DNA of 10,432 nt from Alphaproteobacteria bacterium. Lineage in GTDB: Bacteria > Pseudomonadota > Alphaproteobacteria > UBA9219. Made by a program: the position numbers and the translations under genes. Below are positions 1 to 6,400 of this stretch, in pieces. The stretch lies in the NCBI GenBank assembly GCA_028865155.1, contig JAGWKW010000035.1, forward strand, positions 1 to 10,432, in the 5' to 3' direction. Position 1 is the stretch's first letter; every line of letters starts with the position of its first letter. The notes beneath the pieces were generated by a model. It was not told the origin of the DNA. It saw nothing but the letters and a program-made list of their open reading frames with translations, and did not search any database.

Positions 1-1041
1 GCCGCCAATGCCGATGCGTCAGATCTTGAAAGCGCGCTGGACGGGCTCGACCCCGCGCAGACTTTGTTCGTCGTCGTGTCCAAGACCTTTACGACGCAGG
101 AGACTTTGCTCAACGCGCATGCGGCGCGGCGGTGGCTGGTCGAAAAACTTGGCGAAGAAGCGGTGGCGCGGCATTTCGTCGCCGTGTCGGCGAACCTTGC
201 CGGGACGGCGGCATTCGGCATTCCGGGCGCGAATGTTTTCCCGATGTGGGATTGGGTCGGCGGGCGTTTCAGCCTGTGGTCTGCCGCCGGGCTGAGCCTC
301 GCGCTTGCGGTCGGCAACGACAGTTTCCGCGAGCTTCTTTCCGGCGCGGCCGCCATGGACGAGCATTTCCTGGCCGCGCCCCTGGAACGCAATATGCCCG
401 TGCTGCTCGCGCTGCTTGGCATATGGAACCGGAATTTCCTGAACATGCCAGCGCTTGCGGTTCTGCCTTATTGCGAGGCTTTGCGCGAATTGCCGCGTTA
501 TCTTCAGCAGCTCGAAATGGAAAGTAACGGCAAGGCGGCGGCGCGCGGCGGCATGGCTGATTACGACACCGCGCCGGTTCTGTTCGGCGAGTGCGGCACC
601 GTCGGCCAGCACAGTTTCCATCAATGGCTGCATCAGGGCACGACCCGGATCGCGGCCGACTTCATCGGCGTCGCGGCGGACGAAATGAACCGCCCCGATT
701 GCCATCGCGCGCTGATGGCGAACCTCGCCGCGCAGATCGGCGCGCTGGCTTTCGGGCAAAGGAAGGCGGACGCGCCGCAGGATATGTATCCGGGCGGGCG
801 GCCGTCGAATTTGATTTTGCTCGACCGGCTCGACCCGCGGCGGCTTGGCGCGCTGCTGGCTTTGTACGAGCACAAGGTTTTCGTGCAGGGCGTTATTTGG
901 GATATCAACTCCTTCGACCAGCCGGGTGTCGAGCTTGGCAAGCGGCTGGCGCGCGGGCTTGAAAAGGGCGGAGGCATCCCGGCTTCCGGCGGGGGCAAGG
1001 CGGAGATTGTGCGGAAATTCTTTGAATCCTTCTATTCTTGA
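1..1041 (+). CDS. pgi: Glucose-6-phosphate isomerase, 5'-truncated by the window edge
   Basis: Cytosolic enzyme interconverting glucose 6-phosphate and fructose 6-phosphate in glycolysis and gluconeogenesis. The frame is open from base 1, so the true start lies outside; 346 codons are present, roughly the last 60-65% of a usual protein of about 550 residues. Visible family features in order are the SKTFTTQET sugar-phosphate loop (codons 27-35), the first PGI signature (DWVGGRFSLWSAAG, about codons 83-96), LLGIWNRNF, the MESNGK segment, GECGTVGQHSF (catalytic Glu at codon 197), LHQGT (His at codon 211), and the second signature GVIWDINSFDQPGVELGK (Lys at codon 314). All three expected catalytic residues are kept and the C-terminus (KFFESFYS) looks complete. 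An ATG inside the frame is not a real start because homology continues upstream of it. It is followed by an AT-rich gap with a hairpin, so it probably ends its transcription unit. Identification is very secure. Confidence 0.97.
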   Translation, partial: AANADASDLESALDGLDPAQTLFVVVSKTFTTQETLLNAHAARRWLVEKLGEEAVARHFVAVSANLAGTAAFGIPGANVFPMWDWVGGRFSLWSAAGLSLALAVGNDSFRELLSGAAAMDEHFLAAPLERNMPVLLALLGIWNRNFLNMPALAVLPYCEALRELPRYLQQLEMESNGKAAARGGMADYDTAPVLFGECGTVGQHSFHQWLHQGTTRIAADFIGVAADEMNRPDCHRALMANLAAQIGALAFGQRKADAPQDMYPGGRPSNLILLDRLDPRRLGALLALYEHKVFVQGVIWDINSFDQPGVELGKRLARGLEKGGGIPASGGGKAEIVRKFFESFYS

Positions 1042-1055
1042 AAGAAAAAATCATT

Positions 1056-1096
1056 ATAAATCAATAAAAAAGACCTTATCGCCGTAAGGATTCTTT
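1056..1096. terminator. Candidate hairpin terminator after pgi
   Basis: The gap after pgi is strongly AT-rich. It holds an inverted repeat, CCTTA (1074-1078), loop TCGCCG, TAAGG (1085-1089), which lengthens through AAAGA on the left and TCTTT on the right across a 2-base bulge. Read on the plus strand the right arm runs into ATTCTTT, a modest T-run. Read on the minus strand the hairpin is followed by TCTTTTTTATT, a better T-run, although no minus-strand gene ends here. It is probably the end of pgi transcription; a leader structure for the next gene is the alternative. Confidence 0.4.
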
Positions 1097-1101
1097 AAAG
1101 G

Positions 1102-1149
1102 ATGGCTGAGAAAATCAAGGTTTGGACAGCCAAGAAAAAACGGCGATGA
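1102..1149 (+). CDS. Possible 15-residue leader ORF upstream of the pentapeptide-repeat gene
   Basis: An ATG at 1102 opens a short frame encoding MAEKIKVWTAKKKRR, rich in Lys and Arg. Its TGA (1147-1149) overlaps the ATG at 1146 of the next gene as ATGA, the usual geometry of translational coupling. A purine-rich TAAGGA lies 11 bases before the ATG, and a second AAAGG directly abuts it. The downstream ATG at 1146 has no good ribosome-binding site of its own, which would make coupling useful. A frame this short can occur by chance, and no peptide family is recognised. Confidence 0.25.
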   Translation: MAEKIKVWTAKKKRR

Positions 1150-2429
1150 GCGACGAGCAAGAAAACCTTCTTATCAAGGTTTCACAAGACGAGCTGAACG
1201 CCATCCTGCGCAAGCACAAGATGTACCGCAGCGCTCGCGTCGGCGGGTCGCGCGCGCAGTTGGCGCGTCATGATCTGTCGGGACTGGATCTGCGCGGGGC
1301 CGACCTGTCGACGGCGGATATGAGCGGGGTTTCGCTCAACGACGCCGATGTGCGCGGCGCGAAGCTCGATTATTGCACCTTGTTCGGCGCGGACATGCGT
1401 TATTGCGACCTCGAAAGCGCCAGCATGGTGCGGGTCGATTTGCGCGGCGCGTGCTTGCGCGGCGCGACTCTGATCCGCGCGAACATGACCGGGGTCGATT
1501 TACGCGAAGGCGTGCTGGCCGGAACAGATTCCAAAGGCAATATCGTGCCTTTGCATCGCGGCATTCCCGATTGGGAAGCGGGCGGCGCCAATCTGAGCGG
1601 CGCCGATTTGAGCGACGCCCGGCTGTCGGGTGCGGTCGCCGCCGGAACCAATTTCAGCGACGCGACGATGCGCAACAGCAAGATCATCCGCGCCAACCTG
1701 ACCGGCGCGAATTTTTCCGGCGCCAATCTCGAAGGCGCCGACCTGACCATGAGCCAGATGAGCGCGGCCAACATGCGCGGCGCGATCCTGATCAACGCGT
1801 CGGTCAATATCGCCTGTCTTGAAAAAGCCAGCCTTGACGGCGCGATGACCAACCTGCCGCTTGGCCCGACTGCCAAGGATATGGAGCTGCCGCTTGAGGA
1901 GATGCTGCGCAGGCATGCGGCCTGGGTCGTGTCCAACGGCAAGTCGGGCGTGGCCATGGATATCAGCGGCCACGACATGCGCGGCACGAAAATCTTCGCG
2001 CGCGCATGCCTGACGCTGATGAAAGCTGCCGGCGCCGTTTTTTACGGCATCAGCCTGGTCGAGGCGCAAATGCAGGCTGCGAATTTGCGTAACGCCGATA
2101 TGCGTTATGTCAACGGCGAGCGCGTCGACGTGCGTGGCGCCGATATGACCGGTACGCGCCTGACCAACGCCAATTTGCGCGGCGCGCGGTTCGACCCGCT
2201 GGTCCTGCCGGAAGGCGGCAGCGTCGTTTCGAACCTGTCGGGCGCCAATCTTCGCTATGCCAACCTTAGCGGAGTCAATTTCAGGCAGGCCAAGCTGCGC
2301 AACGCCGATCTTTCCTTCGCCAATCTTGAAGATGCCGACCTTGAAGGGGCGGATTTGACGGGCACGAACCTTATGGGCGCGCGCTTGGGCACGGCGCAAA
2401 AAGAAGCTATCGCCGGCCTTAAAAGATAG
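1146..2429 (+). CDS. Pentapeptide-repeat protein with two modules
   Basis: Protein of 427 residues made mostly of A(D/N)LXX-type pentapeptides, which fold as a right-handed quadrilateral beta-helix. It has no signal peptide or membrane segment, so it is probably cytosolic. Two modules are visible. Each starts with a short helical stretch containing a Leu/Arg/His pattern (ILRKHKMYRS near residue 20 and MLRRHAAWVVS near residue 255) and then a SG-D-RG entry into the repeats (LSGLDLRGADL; ISGHDMRGTKI). Module 1 is broken near residues 125-145 by a non-repeat loop (GNIVPLHRGIPDWEAG). The frame also offers a TTG at 1122, which adds 8 residues; I chose ATG 1146 because it overlaps the stop of a mini-ORF and begins a natural MSDEQ N-terminus. 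Some pentapeptide proteins mimic DNA and protect gyrase, but most have unknown roles, and nothing here assigns one. It lies between pgi and mutL on the same strand. Confidence 0.85.
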   Translation: MSDEQENLLIKVSQDELNAILRKHKMYRSARVGGSRAQLARHDLSGLDLRGADLSTADMSGVSLNDADVRGAKLDYCTLFGADMRYCDLESASMVRVDLRGACLRGATLIRANMTGVDLREGVLAGTDSKGNIVPLHRGIPDWEAGGANLSGADLSDARLSGAVAAGTNFSDATMRNSKIIRANLTGANFSGANLEGADLTMSQMSAANMRGAILINASVNIACLEKASLDGAMTNLPLGPTAKDMELPLEEMLRRHAAWVVSNGKSGVAMDISGHDMRGTKIFARACLTLMKAAGAVFYGISLVEAQMQAANLRNADMRYVNGERVDVRGADMTGTRLTNANLRGARFDPLVLPEGGSVVSNLSGANLRYANLSGVNFRQAKLRNADLSFANLEDADLEGADLTGTNLMGARLGTAQKEAIAGLKR

Positions 2430-2443
2430 GCTCCAGAAAAGGA

Positions 2444-2472
2444 TTGGGTTAACGAGGTTTGGCGGCTAGTTT
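2444..2472 (+). promoter_or_regulatory. Candidate mutL promoter placing the transcript start at the ATG
   Basis: TTGGGT (2444-2449) and TAGTTT (2467-2472) are separated by 17 bases. Each matches the sigma-70 consensus at only three of six positions. The expected transcript start, about 7 bases after the -10 box, falls at or next to the mutL ATG (2479). No ribosome-binding site lies near that ATG; the nearest GAGG is more than 20 bases away. A leaderless mutL mRNA would fit both facts. Read-through from the pentapeptide gene, 49 bp upstream, is the alternative. Confidence 0.25.
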
Positions 2473-2478
2473 AGCTCC

Positions 2479-4245
2479 ATGCCAATTCGCCGCCTTCCTG
2501 AATCCCTGATCAACCGCATCGCCGCAGGCGAAGTCGTCGAGCGCCCTGCTGCCGCCGCCAAGGAGCTGGTCGAAAACGCGCTCGATGCCGGGGCGGCGTC
2601 GGTCGAAGTGAGTTTGCGCGAAGGCGGGCAGGCGGCGATCACGGTTACCGACGACGGCTGCGGCATGGGACGCGAGGAGATGGCGCTCGCGCTCGAACGG
2701 CATGCGACCTCGAAACTTCCCGACGAGGATTTATGGAATATCCATAGTTTCGGTTTTCGCGGCGAGGCGTTGCCTTCGATTGCGTCCGTGTCGCGCCTGT
2801 CTCTGATCAGCCGCGCGCGCGGGGCGGACGAAGCGTGGCAGATCGATGTGGAGGGCGGAGCCGCCGCGCCGCCGCGCCCGGCGTCGCTGGCGCAAGGCAC
2901 GCGCGTCGAAGTGCGCGATCTGTTTTACGCCACGCCCGCGCGGCTTAAATTCCTCAAAACCCCGCGCACCGAAAGCGATTATGCGTGCGAGGCGGTCGAA
3001 CGGCTTGCGCTTGCGCATCCGGCGGTTGCTTTCACCTTTCAGGCGGACGACAAAAAGCCTTTGCATTATCCGCGCCGCCTCGACGCGGCGGGCCGTGTCG
3101 CCGACGTGATGGGGCGCGATTTCATGGACAGCGCGGCCGCGATCGATATCGAACGCGACGGGGTGCGGGTCACGGGCTTTGCCGCTTACCCGACTTTGCA
3201 CGCTGCGACGGCGCGCGGGCAATTCGTTTTCGTCAACGGGCGTCCGGTGCGCGATAAGACGCTTGTGTCCGCGCTGCGCGCCGCTTATGGCGATGCGCTG
3301 CCTTCGGGGAGGCATCCGCTTGCGGTTCTGTTCATCGATGTGCCCGCGCACGAAGTCGACGTCAATGTCCATCCGGCCAAGACCGAAGTGCGTTTCCGCG
3401 ATGCGGCGCGCATGCGCGGGCTTATGATTTCCGGCATCCGCCATGCGTTGCAGCGGGGTGCGCAATTTACCGCCAGCACGCTCGCGCCGCAGGCGCTGGA
3501 GATGCTGCGTCCGCAGCAGGCGGCTTTCTCCGATTATGCGGTCGGGCAAAGCCAGCCTTTTATGTCCGCCGCGCCGTCTTTTTCCGTGCCGATGTTTGTG
3601 GCTTCGCCGCCGCAGGCGCGCAATGCCGAAGCGGCTTCGGTTGTTTCCGTGCCGTCCGCGGGCAGGCTCGGTGCGGCTGTGGCGCAGATTCACGGAATCT
3701 TTATCGTCGCGCAAAGCGAAACGGGCGTGATCATCGTCGATCAGCACGCCGCGCATGAGCGTATTGTTTACGAAAAGATGAAGCAGGGTTTGGGAGCGAA
3801 CGGGCAGGGCGTGAAGCGCCAGATTTTACTGGTGCCCGAAGTCGTCGAAATGGATGAAGCTGCGGCGAACCGTATTTTGTCGCGCGCGGATCAGTTGGCC
3901 GAGCTGGGCCTTGTCGTCGAGATGTTCGGCGGCAACGCGCTTCTGGTGCGCGAGATACCGGCCTTGCTGGGGCAGGCGGATGTGCAGGCCTTGCTGCGCG
4001 ACATGGCCGACGAAATTGCCGAAAACGACGACAGCCGCGCCCTGCGCGACCGGCTCGAAGATATATGTGCGACCATGGCCTGTCATGGTTCGGTAAGGGC
4101 CGGGCGCGTTTTGACCATCGACGAGATGAATGCGCTGCTTCGCCAGATGGAGGCGACGCCGAACAGCGGCCAGTGCAATCACGGCCGCCCGACTTATGTC
4201 GAGCTTAAAAAAACCGATCTCGAAAAACTGTTCGACCGGCGCTAG
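2479..4245 (+). CDS. mutL: DNA mismatch repair protein MutL, endonuclease type
   Basis: MutL couples MutS mismatch recognition to strand removal. The 588 residues are close to the usual length. The N-terminal GHKL ATPase has ExxxN (E29, N33), DDGCGM (58-63), GFRGEAL (91-97), the DLFYATPAR segment near 145-153 and the DVNVHPAK loop with K301. A short Ala/Ser/Pro-rich linker spans about 335-390. The C-terminal dimerisation domain carries DQHAAHERIVYE from D421, an exact DQHA(X)2E(X)4E match, then ACHGSVRAG (C535) and CNHGRP (C566), which together form the metal site of nicking MutL proteins. QILLVP (448-453) fits the QXX(L/I)XP beta-clamp motif described in Bacillus MutL. E. coli MutL lacks the DQHA motif and relies on MutH, so this protein should nick DNA itself. 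The start MPIRRLPESLINRIAAGEVVERP is the standard N-terminus. Its TAG shares bases with the stop of the converging glycosyltransferase gene. Confidence 0.98.
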   Translation: MPIRRLPESLINRIAAGEVVERPAAAAKELVENALDAGAASVEVSLREGGQAAITVTDDGCGMGREEMALALERHATSKLPDEDLWNIHSFGFRGEALPSIASVSRLSLISRARGADEAWQIDVEGGAAAPPRPASLAQGTRVEVRDLFYATPARLKFLKTPRTESDYACEAVERLALAHPAVAFTFQADDKKPLHYPRRLDAAGRVADVMGRDFMDSAAAIDIERDGVRVTGFAAYPTLHAATARGQFVFVNGRPVRDKTLVSALRAAYGDALPSGRHPLAVLFIDVPAHEVDVNVHPAKTEVRFRDAARMRGLMISGIRHALQRGAQFTASTLAPQALEMLRPQQAAFSDYAVGQSQPFMSAAPSFSVPMFVASPPQARNAEAASVVSVPSAGRLGAAVAQIHGIFIVAQSETGVIIVDQHAAHERIVYEKMKQGLGANGQGVKRQILLVPEVVEMDEAAANRILSRADQLAELGLVVEMFGGNALLVREIPALLGQADVQALLRDMADEIAENDDSRALRDRLEDICATMACHGSVRAGRVLTIDEMNALLRQMEATPNSGQCNHGRPTYVELKKTDLEKLFDRR

Positions 4246-5186
4246 GCCGTCCGCGCCAGCAGCGCCTTGGCCGCTTCGACTGCGCTTGCGACGCTCAACG
4301 TGTCCATCAGCGTGTCGTTCGGCGTCGCCACGGCGGGCGCGCGGGCCAGAAGTTCTTCCCGGCTTTCGGGCGTTGTGACAAAGGCGCAGTTTTTCCCCCA
4401 CGGGCCGTAGACGTGCGGAAAACCGGGGCCGAACAGGCCCAAAGTCGGCGTGCCGAGCGCGGCGGACAGATGCATCAATCCGGAATCGTTGCCGGCATAA
4501 AGCCGCGCGCGTTTCAGGCAGGCGGCGGCAGTTTGCAGATCGCGGCCGATAATTTCGATGCGCCTGGCGTCAGGGATGGCCTGCAGCAGGGGCGCGATCT
4601 GGTCGCGCTCGCGGCCATCGGCCAAAATCATCACGGCGGCGTCTTCAAGCGGGCCGCCTGTGCCTGTCAACGTTGCGACCAAGGCGATGAAATGCCCGAC
4701 CGGCCATTGTTTGAGCGGCCAGTTCGCGGCGGGGCCGAGCGCGAGAATTTGTTTTCCAGAAGGCAGTAACTTATTGGCTTCCTGTTCCGCCTCGGGCGCG
4801 ACCCAGATATGCGGATCGGGCGGCGGGATCAGCCCAAGCACCGCGCCGTTATCTTCGACCTTGTGCTTGCCGGTCGGGCGGCCATGGAAGACGCGCCGTT
4901 TCGCGCGCAAAAGCCGCGATACGACGCTGTTGCGCAAATCGACGATCAAATCCCATTTGGTTCCGGTGCATTGCTTCCACAAATCGAGCCAGTGCCCGTT
5001 CCATTTCTTCTTCTTCATCACGATCAGCCGTTCGAGCCGCGGCACGGCGCGGAACAGGTCGGCGCCATAGGGGCCGCAGGCGATCGTGAAGCGCGCGTCG
5101 GGATAATGCTCGACCAGCCAGGCCAGAAGCCCGGTCGTCAGAACCGCGTCGCCGACGCGGTTGGCGGAAATGAACAGGATTTTCAT
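4242..5186 (-). CDS. Glycosyltransferase family 9 protein (heptosyltransferase type)
   Basis: 314 residues with the two-Rossmann-domain GT-B layout of family 9, whose known members add ADP-heptose during lipopolysaccharide core synthesis at the inner face of the cytoplasmic membrane. The N-terminus MKILFISANRVGDAVLTTGL is the family opening; D13 aligns with the Asp13 proposed as catalytic base in WaaC. The C-terminal donor-site block runs GNDSGLMHLSAALGTPTLGLFGP from residue 232 with His at 241, and LGPAANWPLKQWP lies mid-protein. A basic KKKKW patch near residues 58-62 could contact membrane or acceptor phosphates. The sequence does not settle whether it is WaaC, WaaF, WaaQ or another family member, and no other LPS genes are in view. 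Its ATG overlaps the stop of the kinase-like gene upstream (ATGA), so the two are probably translated together. Confidence 0.9.
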   Translation of the reverse strand: MKILFISANRVGDAVLTTGLLAWLVEHYPDARFTIACGPYGADLFRAVPRLERLIVMKKKKWNGHWLDLWKQCTGTKWDLIVDLRNSVVSRLLRAKRRVFHGRPTGKHKVEDNGAVLGLIPPPDPHIWVAPEAEQEANKLLPSGKQILALGPAANWPLKQWPVGHFIALVATLTGTGGPLEDAAVMILADGRERDQIAPLLQAIPDARRIEIIGRDLQTAAACLKRARLYAGNDSGLMHLSAALGTPTLGLFGPGFPHVYGPWGKNCAFVTTPESREELLARAPAVATPNDTLMDTLSVASAVEAAKALLARTA

Positions 5187-5800
5187 TCTATCGTCTGTCT
5201 CGCTTGTTCGATGAGCGCCGCCATGTCGGCGCGGTGGTTTTTATGCGCTTCATAAGGCAGCGTGATATGCGCGAGCTGTTTGTAGCGCGCGGCGCGTTCG
5301 TTCAGCAAGCCCGGAAAACAGCGATGCAGCGCGGCGTCATGCGTTTCGCCTTCGTGTGGGGCATAGGCGTTCCCCCAGATCAGGGGTTTGGGATGCGCGG
5401 CATAGCTGCGGAACAATGCGTCGACATGGGCATGCGACGCTTCCAGATAGACGACGAGGCTTCGGTTCCGCAGCGCGTCGAGCGTTTCCGCGTCCAGGTA
5501 TATGACGCTACCTGTCGTGTCGATAATGGAATCCATACTGGCGGAGCCGTTCAGAATTTCTTGCAGGGCTTCGCGTTCATGAGTCAGGTAGCGTGCGCTC
5601 GTTTCCTTGTGGCGCGGTTCGAAAGGCTGGCCCATCCAGGCGGCGAGGTCGCGGACGCTTTTGCATCCTTGCAGTTCCGGGGCGAGTTTTTCCGCGATCA
5701 GCGCGTCGCATTCGATATGGGGGCAGCCCGTTTGCGCGGCCAGCCGGTTCGACCAGAAGCTTTTGCCGATATTGGACATGCCGATAAAAGAAATACGCAT
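5183..5800 (-). CDS. Shikimate-kinase-like P-loop NTPase of unknown substrate
   Basis: A 205-residue protein with a clear Walker A, GMSNIGKS (G7 to S14), at the extreme N-terminus, an acidic site IECDALIAEKL (D32) where shikimate kinases bind substrate, and a late RCFPGLLNERAARYKQLA stretch resembling the shikimate kinase R-PLY-E-A lid segment. The middle of the protein has DTTGSVIY (D94 to Y101) and KPLIWGN instead of the GGG motif of AroK, so it is a kinase of this fold but probably not the shikimate pathway enzyme. It is cytosolic, with no signal peptide. I chose the ATG at 5800, just before the conserved beta strand and Walker A; the frame can extend to a TTG at 5896, but that extension would read through a long inverted repeat and looks non-coding. 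GGCGG upstream is a weak ribosome-binding site. The coupled glycosyltransferase downstream suggests, without proving it, phosphorylation of a sugar or of an LPS-related acceptor. Confidence 0.82.
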   Translation of the reverse strand: MRISFIGMSNIGKSFWSNRLAAQTGCPHIECDALIAEKLAPELQGCKSVRDLAAWMGQPFEPRHKETSARYLTHEREALQEILNGSASMDSIIDTTGSVIYLDAETLDALRNRSLVVYLEASHAHVDALFRSYAAHPKPLIWGNAYAPHEGETHDAALHRCFPGLLNERAARYKQLAHITLPYEAHKNHRADMAALIEQARQTIE

Positions 5801-5825
5801 TTTGCCGCCGATTCTTTGCTCGACC

Positions 5826-5877
5826 GCGATCCTATCATAGGGAAGCGCTTTGCGTTTCCATATGATAGGGGAATCGC
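5826..5877. repeat. Long imperfect inverted repeat in a divergent gap
   Basis: Arms 5831-5848 and 5852-5869 pair around a 3-base TTT loop: 16 of 18 positions are Watson-Crick, one is a G-T wobble and one a G-A mismatch. GCGAT (5826-5830) and ATCGC (5873-5877) extend the stem across a 3-base bulge. Each arm is itself nearly palindromic (CCTATCATAGG and CCATATGATAGG). Neither side has a T-run, so it is not an ordinary intrinsic terminator. Each arm also holds a TATGAT hexamer, on the plus strand in the right arm and on the minus strand in the left arm, which could act as -10 boxes for the two divergent genes. Operator, divergent promoter and copy of a dispersed palindromic element are all open. 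Confidence 0.6.
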
Positions 5878-5950
5878 TGGTCTGATTAAAAACCAAGCTT
5901 CATTGTTACGGACGGCAAAGCTATAAGACAAGGAAACAGTAGGGAATCGC

Positions 5951-6397
5951 ATGGGCAGAAAAGGAAAAATCGTCGAAATCTTCACTGACGGCGCGTGCAG
6001 CGGCAATCCGGGGCCGGGCGGATGGGGCGCGCTTTTGCGCTGCGACGGCGTCGAGAAGGAATTATCGGGCGGCGAGGCTTCCACGACCAACAACCGCATG
6101 GAGCTGATGGCGGCAATTCAGGGGATCGAGGCGCTGACCAAGCCTTCGCATGTCCGGCTTTATACCGACAGCCAGTATGTGCAGAAAGGCATTTCCGAAT
6201 GGCTGCCGGGTTGGGTCAAGCGCGGCTGGAAAACGGCTGACAAGAAACCGGTCAAGAACGCCGATTTATGGCAAAGGCTTGATGCCGCACGGGCAGGGCA
6301 TCAGGTCGAGTTTATCTGGGTTCGCGGCCATGACGGCCATCCTGAAAACGAACGCGCCGACAGGCTGGCTGTCGGCGCGTCGCTTAAATTCAAATGA
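5951..6397 (+). CDS. rnhA: Ribonuclease HI
   Basis: A 148-residue cytosolic enzyme that cuts the RNA strand of RNA:DNA hybrids, clearing R-loops and primers. All catalytic residues are present at the E. coli positions plus three: D13 in [17 protein letters not shown]51 in [11 protein letters not shown]73 in LYTDSQYV, H127 in [14 protein letters not shown] and D137. The basic handle region ([20 protein letters not shown], about 88-107) is kept, so this is the full RNase HI form. An AGGGA five bases before the ATG (5941-5945) supports the start. The gene is divergent from the kinase-like gene and converges with the peroxiredoxin gene, with only 3 bp between their stop codons and no room for a separate terminator. 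From general knowledge, rnhA and a peroxiredoxin gene are often neighbours in alphaproteobacteria. Confidence 0.98.
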   Translation: MGRKGKIVEIFTDGACSGNPGPGGWGALLRCDGVEKELSGGEASTTNNRMELMAAIQGIEALTKPSHVRLYTDSQYVQKGISEWLPGWVKRGWKTADKKPVKNADLWQRLDAARAGHQVEFIWVRGHDGHPENERADRLAVGASLKFK

Positions 6398-6400
6398 AGC

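Noticed and set aside
19..873. A 284-codon minus-strand frame opposite pgi
   Set aside because: pgi is certain in the plus strand and this frame shows no family motif.
1500..2399. A 299-codon minus-strand frame inside the pentapeptide-repeat gene
   Set aside because: The apparent repeats are the complement of the pentapeptide codons, so the frame is a mirror of the real repeats.
1146..2429. Quinolone-resistance (Qnr-like) assignment for the pentapeptide-repeat protein
   Set aside because: Length, two-module layout and helical caps differ from the roughly 215-residue Qnr proteins, and pentapeptide repeats alone do not indicate gyrase protection.
2731..3756. A 341-codon minus-strand frame inside mutL
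   Set aside because: The translation is Arg/His-rich with no recognisable motif, and the plus strand holds conserved MutL motifs throughout.
5801..5896. N-terminal extension of the kinase-like protein to a TTG at 5896
   Set aside because: It reads through the long inverted repeat and adds residues before a Walker A that normally sits at the N-terminus. An in-frame palindromic insertion was considered, but the ATG at 5800 is simpler.
5903..5927. TTGTTA followed by TATAAG as an rnhA promoter
   Set aside because: The spacing is only 13 bases, too short for a normal sigma-70 promoter, although TATAAG alone is a fair -10 box.
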